This document shows, in pieces, positions 42,664 through 51,819 of a stretch of DNA of 64,000 bases. This DNA comes from Betaproteobacteria bacterium. Its GTDB lineage: Bacteria; Pseudomonadota; Gammaproteobacteria; Burkholderiales; Casimicrobiaceae. The stretch is from assembly GCA_013298765.1 (NCBI GenBank), contig JAAFJA010000011.1, forward strand, positions 62,001 to 126,000, given 5' to 3'. Under the pieces are notes generated by a model. That model did no database searches, was not told where the DNA came from, and saw only the letters and a list, made by a program, of their open reading frames with translations. Numbering within the stretch: position 1 is the first letter of the stretch; every line of letters begins with the position of its first letter. The translations under genes and the position numbers were made by a program.

Positions 42664-45309
42664 ATGACAAAAGACAATAAACATGAGCGATGGCAATGGA
42701 TCAGCGACACGCTCGCCGATGCACTGCAAATTGAAGACTGCGACGCACGCGCCGCGTTCGTTCGCGCCCGCTGCGGAGCGGATGAGGCGGCGGCGCGTGA
42801 AATCCTTTCGCTACTGGAAGCTGACACGAGCGCTTCGCAAACGCTTGATCCAACGATGATCAACGCGAGCGCTCGCGCCCTCCTAGTGGGCGCAAGCGCC
42901 AGATCTAGCGATCTCGCTTTAGCAAGCCATTGGCATGGCAAGCGGCTCGGCGCCTACGAAATCATCGACACGATTGCCGTCGGCGGAATGGGTGCCGTCT
43001 ACAAGGCTCGGCGCGCGGATCATGTCTATGAAACGCTGGTCGCCATCAAAGTGATGCGCGAAGATCTCGGAGTGCGCGCGGCGCGCTCCGTCCTCGCACG
43101 CTTCCAAGCGGAACGGCAGATGCTTGCGAGTCTCAATCATCCGAATATCACGCGTCTCATTGACGGCGGCTCCACCGACGACGGTCTGCCCTACTTCGTC
43201 ATGGAATACGTCGATGGCGTAGCGATTGATCGCTATTGCGAAAACAACGCGTTGCCCATTGCCGAACGTCTTGCGAAGTTTCGCGACGTGTTGAGCGCCG
43301 TTCACTTCGCGCATCAGCGTTTGATCGTACACCGCGACTTGAAACCGAGCAATATTCTCGTCGACAACCACGGTGTGGTGAAGCTGCTCGACTTCGGCAT
43401 TGCAAGGCTCCTCGATCCTGAAATACACACATCGTCGAGCGAGCGCACACCGCACACCACAATGCTCGCACTCACGCCTGCGTACGCGAGCCCGGAACAA
43501 GTCAAAAGCGAAGCGATTACCACGGCGAGCGACGTGTATTCGCTCGGCGTTGTGCTCTATCGTTTACTGACCGGCGTGAGTCCGTACAAGTCAAAAACGA
43601 CCGAACCCATGGCGCTCGCGCGCGAGATTGCCGAGACCGACCCGGAGCGACCGAGCAGTGCCGCGGTTACCGCAACAAAACACAGCGACAACGGAACCAC
43701 GCGCACGATCGATGTCACTCGACTTAAGAAAACCTTACGTGGCGATCTCGACAATATTGTGCTCATGGCGCTACGTAAAGACCCTGCTCGGCGCTACGCG
43801 TCGGCCGAGCAATTCGGCGAAGACATTCGTCGCTACCTTGCACACGAGCCAGTAGTCGCACACGCGGACTCGCTTGCGTATCGCGCCAACAAATTTATTC
43901 GGCGTAATCGGTGGAGCGTCGCGTTTGCGAGTCTTGCTGCGATTGGTTTGGTCGGCGGCATTATCGCCACCGCCTATCAAGCGAAACTTGCCCGCGAGGC
44001 ACAAGCGCGAGCAGAGCGACTTTTCGGCAACGTACGTGATTTGTCGAACCGATTTGTCAACGAAGTGTTCGAGCAAATTCACCCCGTACCGGGTACTTCC
44101 GTCGCGCAGCAAACGGTCATCGCAACCGCTACCGAGTATCTCGACAAACTTGCTACCGACGCAATTGATAATCGTCGACTGTTGCTTGAGGCCGCACAAG
44201 GACACCTGAAGCTCGCGCAGATGGAAGAACGAGCGCTCCTCCCAGCAGAGAAGCGCGCAGCGACGCTAGGCAGAGGGATTTCTCTGCTTGAACGTGCAGA
44301 ACGCCTGGGCGCGCGCGATCACCCATCTCTTGCCTTGCTGCTGCATTTGCAATCGATTTTGGGTGAGCTTGAAATAACTCAGGGGAAACACGCTTCGGCA
44401 CTTGCCCGATTCGAGCAACTCGCGCCTTTCGCGCAAGCGAACGAGGGTGATAGCTTCCCGCTCCTTCGTGCGAAGGGTGATTTCTTGCTCGCCTTCGGCA
44501 CGAGTGCTAGAGCGCTCGGACAGTCTCAGGCACGCGCGATCAAACTTATTGACAGCGCACAGCGAAGCTACGTCATGGCCAGTGGGATTGCCACCGAGGC
44601 GCAGGAAAGATTCGCCGTGCGAATGCTTATAGCGCTCACGAGTTTGCAGGCTGGGCGCATCGAGGCCGATTTGCCCGCTGGCGCAGGCTTGAAGCGAGCA
44701 ATCTCGCGCCTTGAACCGGGTTACGCACAATTGGTGGATTTGCTGCGTGAACGCCCCAAGGATTCGGCGCTTGTCGCAAACAGCGTGCTCTCCTCTTCTC
44801 TGCTCGCCGATTACTGGGCTAAGCTGGGTGACTTTACGCGCTCCAGGGAATACTTTCGTCTCGCGCTTCAGCACGACGATGCGAGAGTCAGCGACAGCGG
44901 ATTGCGACTGGGCGATGTAAATTCCTTGGTGCTGCGACTGACGCAAATCGAAGTTGAGATGCTTGCGGGGGCAAAGCCGAACGAACTCGCAACACTGCTT
45001 GCGGCGATCGATCAGCGAATTGAGAAATTCCCAACGCAGTCGGTTGATGAACTCGTAGCAAACGCAATTGCCGCGTGGCGCGAAGGACTTGCCGGTGAAG
45101 TGTTTCTTCGACAAGGCAATGAGGTGGCCCGCTTGAAGGGCGAACGCATCTCGTTGGTCACGCAGTCCGTCGCTGCCTTCGCGCGCTTCGATGCGCTCAT
45201 CAAGAAAGTACCAAAAGAGTATTTCGATCAAAACCGACCGGAAATATTGGCGTTGGTCACCACTGGCACGGTGCGCGCGCGGGCAGCGCTTGAGGCGTTA
45301 CGAAACTGA
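42664..45309 (+). CDS. membrane Ser/Thr protein kinase partner of the ECF sigma factor
   Basis: This 881-residue Hanks-type kinase starts at ATG 42664 (an adjacent GTG at 42661 is possible) with an AAGGG site. The kinase domain covers about residues 97-400: Gly-Gly-Met-Gly-Ala-Val-Tyr, Lys129, His-Arg-Asp225-Leu-Lys-Pro-Ser-Asn, Asp243-Phe-Gly and Ala-Ser-Pro-Glu-Gln. One transmembrane helix at about 418-438 follows Arg-Arg-Asn-Arg. Some 440 residues beyond it are helical and TPR-like, presumably periplasmic, and may sense an envelope cue. It is co-transcribed with the sigma gene and is followed by three delta-60 paralogues on the same strand. Confidence 0.93.
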   Translation: MTKDNKHERWQWISDTLADALQIEDCDARAAFVRARCGADEAAAREILSLLEADTSASQTLDPTMINASARALLVGASARSSDLALASHWHGKRLGAYEIIDTIAVGGMGAVYKARRADHVYETLVAIKVMREDLGVRAARSVLARFQAERQMLASLNHPNITRLIDGGSTDDGLPYFVMEYVDGVAIDRYCENNALPIAERLAKFRDVLSAVHFAHQRLIVHRDLKPSNILVDNHGVVKLLDFGIARLLDPEIHTSSSERTPHTTMLALTPAYASPEQVKSEAITTASDVYSLGVVLYRLLTGVSPYKSKTTEPMALAREIAETDPERPSSAAVTATKHSDNGTTRTIDVTRLKKTLRGDLDNIVLMALRKDPARRYASAEQFGEDIRRYLAHEPVVAHADSLAYRANKFIRRNRWSVAFASLAAIGLVGGIIATAYQAKLAREAQARAERLFGNVRDLSNRFVNEVFEQIHPVPGTSVAQQTVIATATEYLDKLATDAIDNRRLLLEAAQGHLKLAQMEERALLPAEKRAATLGRGISLLERAERLGARDHPSLALLLHLQSILGELEITQGKHASALARFEQLAPFAQANEGDSFPLLRAKGDFLLAFGTSARALGQSQARAIKLIDSAQRSYVMASGIATEAQERFAVRMLIALTSLQAGRIEADLPAGAGLKRAISRLEPGYAQLVDLLRERPKDSALVANSVLSSSLLADYWAKLGDFTRSREYFRLALQHDDARVSDSGLRLGDVNSLVLRLTQIEVEMLAGAKPNELATLLAAIDQRIEKFPTQSVDELVANAIAAWREGLAGEVFLRQGNEVARLKGERISLVTQSVAAFARFDALIKKVPKEYFDQNRPEILALVTTGTVRARAALEALRN

Positions 45310-45420
45310 ATCGCCCCCAACGGTTTGTGCGCGTGAGCCACTCCGCAAAATTTCTCGCCTTTCTCCCTGAATGCTTCTTCGAATCTCGGAGGTCGAAAAG
45401 TGCAGGGCGAATCAGCGTGT

Positions 45421-47016
45421 ATGCGAGCAAAGCAAGCTCCACAAAGTCGAGATCAACACATAACCTTTTTCCTTTATTCGATTGGGCTTTGGTCGATTAT
45501 TTATAGATATTTGATAATTGTCTTTTTCGCTTCCTTCCCCAATTTAAATTGGGCGCTACCTGGCGATCTTGATACTAGTTTCGGCGGCGCATTCGGCCGC
45601 TACTTCATCAACATCTTCCCAAACGAACACGATGGCGCAACGGCGATCACACGGCAGCCCGATGGGAAACTCATCATGGCGGGCACTTGCTTCAGCGGGG
45701 ATCTTGCTCAATTTTGTGTGGTGCGACGAAATGTCGATGGCTCAGCAGATTCGAGTTTTGGTTCGAACGCGTTCAACATTCCGGGCGCCATGTTGTTCGC
45801 CGTATCGTCCGGCATCGACGAGCCGAGCGCGATTGCGTTGCAACCCGATGGCAAGATCATCATCGCTGGCACTTGCATCGCATTCAATATCCGGTCTTTC
45901 TGCTTTCTGCGAATGACGCCCAACGGGTTTGCTGATCCGAGTTTTGGCGCAAGTGGTCGCGTCAATCAAATCGTGGGGGCGGGCGACGCCGCGGTACGGG
46001 CCGTGCTCATCCAACCGGATGGAAAGTACGTGCTGGCTGGTACGTGTTTCGACGGCACGTACAACACACTCTGCGCCGCGCGTTTTCTGTCAACTGGTGC
46101 ATTCGACAACAGCTTCGGCGTCCAAGGTAGACGCTTTTTTCCCGTGACGGCTGATGCGCGCGGATTTGCGGCAGCGCTTAGAAGTGATGGCCGCATTTTG
46201 ATCGCCGGCAGTTGCAATAACGGTGGCTCAACGTGTGTCGGTCGACTGACGGCGAGCGGCGCAGTTGATTCGTCGTTTACTCAAACAGACGAAGAGATAC
46301 CCACGAACGGGATTGCAATCGCAAGCAACGGTGGCAACGACCGCGCGGGCGGTCTCGCACTACAGGCTGACGGAAAAATCGTGCTCGGCGGCACGTGCCC
46401 TCTCAACAATCAACCAGCGTTCTGCGCAACCCGGCTCGATGCCAACGGCTTCCCTGACAACACGTTTGGCGTGGTCGGTGCGCCAGATCGCGTTGTTCGT
46501 TTCTCGCTCAACACCTCAAATGCAGTCGCCTCGACAGTGCTCCTTCAAAACGACGGTCGCATCGTATTGACCGGAAGTTGTGTGGGTACCAATTCGGATT
46601 TCTGCATTCTGCGTTTGAACGACAATGGATCGGCGGATCAAAGTTTCGGCAGCTTCGGCGTGGTGAAAACAAACGTGATCGATGCTGCAGACTTCGGCAA
46701 TGCTGCGCTGATTCAACCCGATGGCAAGATCGTCGTTGCCGGGCAGTGCGCGGAATCGTCTGCGCCGTCGGACGCCGCGATGTGCATTGCGCGCTACGAA
46801 GGTGGTCCGTTCAGCGCGAGGCAGTGCTCGTTCGATGTCGATGGAGACGGCGTTGTGCTCGGCACCACCGATCAACTGATCCTTTCTCGCATGGCTCGGG
46901 GCGCGAAGGATGCGAGCGCCATCGGCGGCATCACCTTCGCCCCGCACGCAGCGCGCAAGACTTGGGATGCGATCCGAACGTACTTGGTGGCGCAATGCGG
47001 CAGCGCGCTCCCTTAG
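45421..47016 (+). CDS. delta-60-repeat secreted protein A with dockerin-like C-terminus
   Basis: The 531-residue exported protein begins (ATG 45421; GTG 45400 is possible) with a hydrophobic signal region ending near Asn-Trp-Ala. Seven delta-60 (DUF5122) repeats follow, each about 50-60 residues of the form Gln-Pro-Asp-Gly-Lys-Ile-x-x-Ala-Gly-Thr-Cys, a loop, Phe-Cys-x-x-Arg-x, then Gly-x-x-Asp-x-Ser-Phe-Gly. Nearly every repeat keeps the Cys pair. The C-terminal module starts Phe-Asp-Val-Asp-Gly-Asp-Gly and ends at a Cys near the C-terminus; its Asp spacing resembles a calcium-binding dockerin loop. The function is unknown; a beta-propeller-like surface protein is likely. It lies 111 bases after the kinase. 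Confidence 0.8.
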   Translation: MRAKQAPQSRDQHITFFLYSIGLWSIIYRYLIIVFFASFPNLNWALPGDLDTSFGGAFGRYFINIFPNEHDGATAITRQPDGKLIMAGTCFSGDLAQFCVVRRNVDGSADSSFGSNAFNIPGAMLFAVSSGIDEPSAIALQPDGKIIIAGTCIAFNIRSFCFLRMTPNGFADPSFGASGRVNQIVGAGDAAVRAVLIQPDGKYVLAGTCFDGTYNTLCAARFLSTGAFDNSFGVQGRRFFPVTADARGFAAALRSDGRILIAGSCNNGGSTCVGRLTASGAVDSSFTQTDEEIPTNGIAIASNGGNDRAGGLALQADGKIVLGGTCPLNNQPAFCATRLDANGFPDNTFGVVGAPDRVVRFSLNTSNAVASTVLLQNDGRIVLTGSCVGTNSDFCILRLNDNGSADQSFGSFGVVKTNVIDAADFGNAALIQPDGKIVVAGQCAESSAPSDAAMCIARYEGGPFSARQCSFDVDGDGVVLGTTDQLILSRMARGAKDASAIGGITFAPHAARKTWDAIRTYLVAQCGSALP

Positions 47017-47050
47017 CGTGTACACGCACATGCACACCTACGAGATCACC

Positions 47051-48559
47051 ATGAAAACACTTGCTTTCTATGTCAAGCCCCTCTGCACCGCGCTCGCAGC
47101 GCTAGCGTCCATCATCGCCAGCATGAGCGCGAGCGCGCTGATCGATTATCCGGGTCGCCTGGACGATACATTCGGCAACATGCCGCAGAGTTTCGCCGCT
47201 ACTCGGCTTGGCGGTAGCAATGCGGGGCTTAGCTCACTCGCGCTGCAACCGGATGGAAAAATGTTGATCGGTGGGCGCTGTAGCCTTTTGAACTCACCGA
47301 GCGTATTTCAAATGTGCGTGGGCCGACTTTCAAGCGCGGGCGTCCCCGATACAACCTATGGCAACGGTGGTTCGTTTAGGTTGAGCGAAAGTGGCTTTTC
47401 CGCCTCCTACGGCGGCTACCTCGCAGCACTCGCCGACGGCTCCGCGTACGTTGCTGGGACCTGTGGAGATAGTGCAGCAACCCTTCGACTGTGTTTGGTC
47501 CGGCTCGACTCGAACGGCAACAAAGTGTCGAGCTTTGGCAACGGCGGCTTTGTGGAGCTAACCGGCTATAACGGCGACCCGAAAGCGGTGCTTGTTCGAA
47601 AAAGCGGAAAGATCGTTGTCCTCGGTGAGTGCAGTTTGGCAATTTGTATCGTACAAGTGTCCGAGAGCGGCGTGGTCGAAATCGGCTTTCGAAGCACTTG
47701 GGGGCCCTTGAGTGGCATTACGACGTTTCGTCCGACGTCTCTCAGCGAAGAAGCCAATAACCGCCTCGTCATCGGCGGCACTTGCATCACACTCAACAGC
47801 GATATCCGGGGCTGCGCCCTGCGTTACTACGCTCTCGACAATATCAGCGGCGGCAGCGATCCTCTGCGCTTGCCGTACGTTTGGAGTACGAATGAGCAGA
47901 GCGAAGGCGGCCCCGTTGCCATTGCGCCTGACGGCGCATGGTTGCTCGCGGGCAGCTGCCAGATCAATAGCGTGCGCCGATTCTGTGTTCGACGATTGTT
48001 GCCGGGCGGCACGCTCGACAATGCATTCGGCAGCGCGGGCGCGGCTGTGCTGCCCTTCACTGGGCTCGATAACCTTGTGCAATCCATCGCGCTTCAACCT
48101 GACGGGAAAATTATCTTGGCAGGCGCCTGCCGAACGGCGACAGCGACCGAGAGCGTGTTCTGTTCCGTTCGCCTTCAGCAGGACGGACGATTCGACACCA
48201 GCTATGGATTTCTTCGCGACGGGCGTGAATTGACCACGCTCGATTCGTTCGGCGCTTTCATCTCTGCAACGTTGCTGCAGCGCGACGGGCAACATTTGGT
48301 GGGCGCTGGCTCGGGCGAAATGCGCGTGTTTCGGCTGCGTGGCGGCTGGTTCGGTGCTCGCAGCTGCGATCTCGACGTGGATGGCGATAACCTCATCGGC
48401 ACCGGCAATGACATCCTGCTCGCCACGCGATCCACCATGGGTTTCTCTGGAAACGCGGTCACTCAAGGCATCACCTTCTCACCGCACGCCTCACGAAAAA
48501 CATGGGCGGCGATTCGCGACTACCTGATCACTCAGTGCGCGATGCAATGGGTTCAGTAG
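47051..48559 (+). CDS. delta-60-repeat secreted protein B with dockerin-like C-terminus
   Basis: The 502-residue product starts at ATG 47051, which gives a proper signal peptide ending Ala-Ser-Ala. The frame is open upstream into gene A, but that part is not credible. It has delta-60 repeats with the Gln-Pro-Asp-Gly-Lys core and Cys pairs, less regular than in A. The C-terminal module is Cys-Asp-Leu-Asp-Val-Asp-Gly-Asp-Asn, Thr-Gly-Asn-Asp-Ile-Leu-Leu, then Gly-Ile-Thr-Phe-Ser-Pro-His-Ala-Ser-Arg-Lys-Thr-Trp, nearly the same as in A. The gene follows A by 34 bases, so the two are probably one transcript and arose by tandem duplication. Confidence 0.82.
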   Translation: MKTLAFYVKPLCTALAALASIIASMSASALIDYPGRLDDTFGNMPQSFAATRLGGSNAGLSSLALQPDGKMLIGGRCSLLNSPSVFQMCVGRLSSAGVPDTTYGNGGSFRLSESGFSASYGGYLAALADGSAYVAGTCGDSAATLRLCLVRLDSNGNKVSSFGNGGFVELTGYNGDPKAVLVRKSGKIVVLGECSLAICIVQVSESGVVEIGFRSTWGPLSGITTFRPTSLSEEANNRLVIGGTCITLNSDIRGCALRYYALDNISGGSDPLRLPYVWSTNEQSEGGPVAIAPDGAWLLAGSCQINSVRRFCVRRLLPGGTLDNAFGSAGAAVLPFTGLDNLVQSIALQPDGKIILAGACRTATATESVFCSVRLQQDGRFDTSYGFLRDGRELTTLDSFGAFISATLLQRDGQHLVGAGSGEMRVFRLRGGWFGARSCDLDVDGDNLIGTGNDILLATRSTMGFSGNAVTQGITFSPHASRKTWAAIRDYLITQCAMQWVQ

Positions 48560-48657
48560 CGATGTAGCCGCGCGGATGAGCCGAAACGCTCCCGCGTCCG
48601 CTTTGATGATTGAGGCACCGATGCCCTGTCGGTGTCGTGCATCTAAAGAGGCGTTGC

Positions 48658-50484
48658 ATGAACCGAGCATCGAACAAATGGCGCTTCGGCGCACAGGCGG
48701 CGACACCAGCGCATGAGCCTGCGCACGCGCGCATCGCAGCCGAACTTCTCTTCTGGATGATCATGTTGTGTTCAGTGGGCTTTGCTGTGGTGGCCTCCGC
48801 TCAAACCTACGGCACGCTAGATACCTCATGGGGAGGGATCGGCTATGTGAAAACACCGATCATCTCGCCAAGTAACGCCAGCTCTCGAGACGACGGCCGC
48901 GCCATCGCGATTCAGCTCGATGGAAAAGCGGTCGTTGCAGGGCTATGCCAAAACGCATCCACAAATCCGGTTGGCTTTTCGCTCTGTCTGGCTCGGTACA
49001 ACTCGAACGGCTCACTTGACACAAGCTTTAACGCTACGGGCTTCGTTACAACTGCGCTCTCGGCAGGCAACGCAAACCGACCGAAAACGTCTATTGCGCT
49101 TGCGCCCAACGCACGTATTCTCGTCGCGCTCGGCTGCTTCGATGCAAACGGCAAGGAGCAGTTTTGTGTGTACCGCTTTTTCACAAACGGGCAACTCGAC
49201 ACGGGCTTCGCGTCGGGAGGTCGCTTGATGACAAGCCTTCCTACTATTTCTAACTATGTTGGCGGCGTCGCGCTTCAAAGCGATGACAAAATCATCATCG
49301 GTGGGATCTGCGGCGTTAGGCTCTGCGCGCTCCGCTACGATGCAGACGGTATCGCGCTCGACACATCCTTTGGCAATAGCGGAACGCTCGAAAATGTGCC
49401 CACCGGATCGTTCAATCGCGAAACATACTCACTCGCAGTCGACGCGAGCGACCGCGTTCTGCTGGCAGGAACCTGCTCGATCAGCAGCCAGACGGTGTTT
49501 TGCCTGTCGAGGTTCACGAGTAGCGGTGTCGCTGATACAAGTTTCGACAGCGATGGTCTCGCGCAGATCCCAGCGTTGCCTGGCGGGCAAGATTATGCAT
49601 ACGCTCTCGCCCTCCAGAACGACGGAAAAATTTTGGTCGCGGGCCAAGCGTTTAACACTATCGGCAGCGGAAGCGGCAGCACCGTGTTCGATTTCGCAAC
49701 GGTCCGCTACAACGAGAACGGCACGCTTGACACTAGCTTCGGCGCGGGTAACGGCTACGTAGTAACTCGGATCGCAGATTCGTATTCCGAAGCCCGCGCG
49801 GTCGTCGCCCGCAATGACGGCAAGATCATCGTCGCGGGATATTGTGAGGATTTCTCGCCCTCGGGTGAGCGCCTCTGCCTGGTGGGCTACAACGCCGATG
49901 GCTCGCTCGACACGGGCTTCAATGGAAGCGGCATCAGCAAACTGCTTCTCGGTCCGCAAAGCAGCTTCGCCGTTGACCAGAGCTACGCGCTTGCGATCGG
50001 ACGCGATGGAAAGCTCTACGCCGCGGGCAGCTGCCGTCGAACTACACCGAGCGTGACCGGCCAATACGATTTCTGTGTCGCTCGCTACAGTGCACCCGTA
50101 GAGGGTGCGCTCGCCTGCTTCGCAGATTTCGGCAACAACGGCGGACTGGATGCAACGCGGGATTCATTGATCCATCGGCGTATCCTGGCGGGCCTTTATG
50201 ACAACCCGTTCGGCTCCTTCACGATGACCGGTAGTTTGGGCATCCCGTTCTTCCAAAATTTCTGGACACCGACCTATTTGCGGCTGCTTCGAAGCTCTAT
50301 CGACTACGATGGCGACGGTGTTGAAACCACGACTGATACGCTGATTCACACGCGCATCGCATTGGGCTACACCGGGAGTAACGTCACCACGGGTCTTGCG
50401 TTCGCACCGAGCGCGACGCGCACGACTTGGACCACCTTAAGAAACCGCTTTGTGAGCCGCTGCGGCGTGACTCTACCGCCGTGA
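48658..50484 (+). CDS. delta-60-repeat secreted protein C with doubled dockerin-like C-terminus
   Basis: The 608-residue product starts at ATG 48658 (AAAGAGG site seven bases upstream). A long N-region precedes the hydrophobic signal segment, which ends Ala-Ser-Ala-Gln near residue 49. It has seven or eight delta-60 repeats, several with the Cys pair. The C-terminal region carries two dockerin-like units, one degenerate (Leu-Asp-Ala-Thr-Arg-Asp-Ser-Leu-Ile) and one canonical (Asp-Tyr-Asp-Gly-Asp-Gly, Thr-Asp-Thr-Leu-Ile, Arg-x-x-Leu-Gly). Both the tail Arg-Thr-Thr-Trp and the last Cys match the paralogues. It lies about 100 bases after B. Confidence 0.82.
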   Translation: MNRASNKWRFGAQAATPAHEPAHARIAAELLFWMIMLCSVGFAVVASAQTYGTLDTSWGGIGYVKTPIISPSNASSRDDGRAIAIQLDGKAVVAGLCQNASTNPVGFSLCLARYNSNGSLDTSFNATGFVTTALSAGNANRPKTSIALAPNARILVALGCFDANGKEQFCVYRFFTNGQLDTGFASGGRLMTSLPTISNYVGGVALQSDDKIIIGGICGVRLCALRYDADGIALDTSFGNSGTLENVPTGSFNRETYSLAVDASDRVLLAGTCSISSQTVFCLSRFTSSGVADTSFDSDGLAQIPALPGGQDYAYALALQNDGKILVAGQAFNTIGSGSGSTVFDFATVRYNENGTLDTSFGAGNGYVVTRIADSYSEARAVVARNDGKIIVAGYCEDFSPSGERLCLVGYNADGSLDTGFNGSGISKLLLGPQSSFAVDQSYALAIGRDGKLYAAGSCRRTTPSVTGQYDFCVARYSAPVEGALACFADFGNNGGLDATRDSLIHRRILAGLYDNPFGSFTMTGSLGIPFFQNFWTPTYLRLLRSSIDYDGDGVETTTDTLIHTRIALGYTGSNVTTGLAFAPSATRTTWTTLRNRFVSRCGVTLPP

Positions 50485-50847
50485 CGGTAGTCGCGCGAGG
50501 CAAGCTGGCGAGATACGCCAACGCTATCAGCGTGATTCAACATAGATTGGGGCGAAAGATCGTTTTTAACGTATTGCGAGATATCACATATTTGCGTCTA
50601 TCCCCAGAAATATACGTGGCACACTGATACTGGTTGTATACGTGACACCTCACCTTTGCTTCCTGAAACGGTCTCGTCCGAAAGGGCGATCCGCGCGTGC
50701 GCCTTGGCTTGCGAGAGACATCGTGACGATCCTCGCAACCCTTACAAGTGAAACGCCCCCGAGGAACCATCTCGCCGCGCTCATCGCAGCATCGGAATCT
50801 AAGCGACGCGAAACGCAACTGGCGCAGAGAGCAGGAGCGAGAACTAG
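50485..50847. other. intergenic, weak dyad, no supported gene
   Basis: These 363 bases lie between delta-60 gene C and the second MITE. A weak relative of the recurring dyad (TATCCC-N11-GTGGCA, 50599-50621) is present. Short frames on both strands are not credible. Confidence 0.5.
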
Positions 50848-51009
50848 GGAACCGCTGAATAGGTCTGTGTGATGCAGCGCGCGGCGGATTGGAATGAGCT
50901 GGAAGCCCAAAATTCTGATACATAGCGGGGCTATGTTGAAGAATTTTGGGGGTTCAGATCGCCCAACTCCGACGATGCGATGCTTGCGCATGAATTGTTC
51001 AGCGTTTCC
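50848..51009. mobile_element. IS5-like MITE, copy 2
   Basis: This 162-bp element is homologous to 23401-23586. The ends are GGAACCGCTGAA and TTCAGCGTTTCC, flanked by a CTAG target duplication (50844-50847 and 51010-51013). The interior shares GTGATGCAGCGCGCGGCGG, the CATAGC-GGG-GCTATG hairpin and TTCAGATCGCCCAA with copy 1; the outer hairpin stem has a few mismatches. It encodes no transposase. The right-hand CTAG supplies the TAG stop codon of mtfA. Confidence 0.92.
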
Positions 51010-51816
51010 CTAGGCCGCGCAGGCGGTGCCGGCGATTGGGTCGACGCGGAAAAAAGCACGAAGTTGTTGGAAGTAATCGGGGTACTCGAATTGCAACAAC
51101 TCAGGCTCCTCAAAAAACACCTCGCACGTGACGGCAAAGAATTCGTCAATCGCCTCCGCTGCATACGGATCAATCGCGGTCGCTTCGTTTGCGTCCACAT
51201 GAATGCAGAAGTCTTCATACGCTTCAGTGATCGCACTTCGAAACGGCTCAATTTGCTCGCGCGGTAGCGGCGGAATACCGTCAATGTCGCCGTTCAACAT
51301 GTCAAGTTTGTGTGCAAACTCGTGAACAACGAGCGACATCCCTGATTCGATGTAGCCAGCCTCGACCACCGGCCAAGACAACAGCACAGGCCCGCCTTCC
51401 CAGCTTTCGCCCGCGATCGGCTCGTCGAGTTTATGAACGATGCCGTACTCATCCTCGTAGTCATAACTCTGCGGAAAATCGCCGGGGTAGACCACAACGT
51501 TTTCAAAGTTTGCAAAATCCTCAATCGCGTCAGCCACTGTGCCGCCTTTTCCCAGCAACAACACGCATGCTTGAATGGCAATCACAATGCGCATCTGCGG
51601 CGTGACTTCGAGCGCGTACTCGCCCTCTTCGGCGCCGGAAGTGATGCTTTTTTCTACCAGAAAGAGAGTTGAGAGTTCACGCAGACGCGCGATGAGCTTA
51701 GGATCATAGTGATCGAGAAATGGCAACTCATGCAATGCGCGTTGCCACTCATCGTCGGGGATCGCGTAGGCAGAAAGTGCGCGTTCGCGGCGTTTTTTCT
51801 TTAGCCAACCAAACAT
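51010..51816 (-). CDS. mtfA: MtfA-family zinc metallopeptidase (M90)
   Basis: The 268-residue cytosolic protein has the zinc motif His165-Glu166-Phe-Ala-His169 and a downstream Glu in Thr-Cys-Glu-Val-Phe-Phe-Glu, as in E. coli MtfA. There the enzyme acts on the Mlc/PtsG regulatory circuit and has aminopeptidase activity. The basic N-terminus (Met-Phe-Gly-Trp-Leu-Lys-Lys-Lys) is usual in the family. Its TAG stop is formed by the CTAG target duplication of the MITE, so the last codons may differ from the ancestral ones. It is three bases downstream of rmuC on the same strand, so the two form an operon. Confidence 0.93.
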   Translation of the reverse strand: MFGWLKKKRRERALSAYAIPDDEWQRALHELPFLDHYDPKLIARLRELSTLFLVEKSITSGAEEGEYALEVTPQMRIVIAIQACVLLLGKGGTVADAIEDFANFENVVVYPGDFPQSYDYEDEYGIVHKLDEPIAGESWEGGPVLLSWPVVEAGYIESGMSLVVHEFAHKLDMLNGDIDGIPPLPREQIEPFRSAITEAYEDFCIHVDANEATAIDPYAAEAIDEFFAVTCEVFFEEPELLQFEYPDYFQQLRAFFRVDPIAGTACAA

Positions 51817-51819
51817 CGT

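Noticed and set aside
45537..45553. another CCC-N11-GGG dyad before delta-60 protein A
   Set aside because: It lies inside the coding sequence of the signal-peptide end (Pro-Asn-Leu-Asn-Trp), and only the inner bases match, so it is more likely codon-driven.
50537..50923. 128-residue minus-strand frame upstream of mtfA's 3' side
   Set aside because: Its first part reads through the MITE, like the pgsA extension, and the rest has no domain; it is an artefact of the element.
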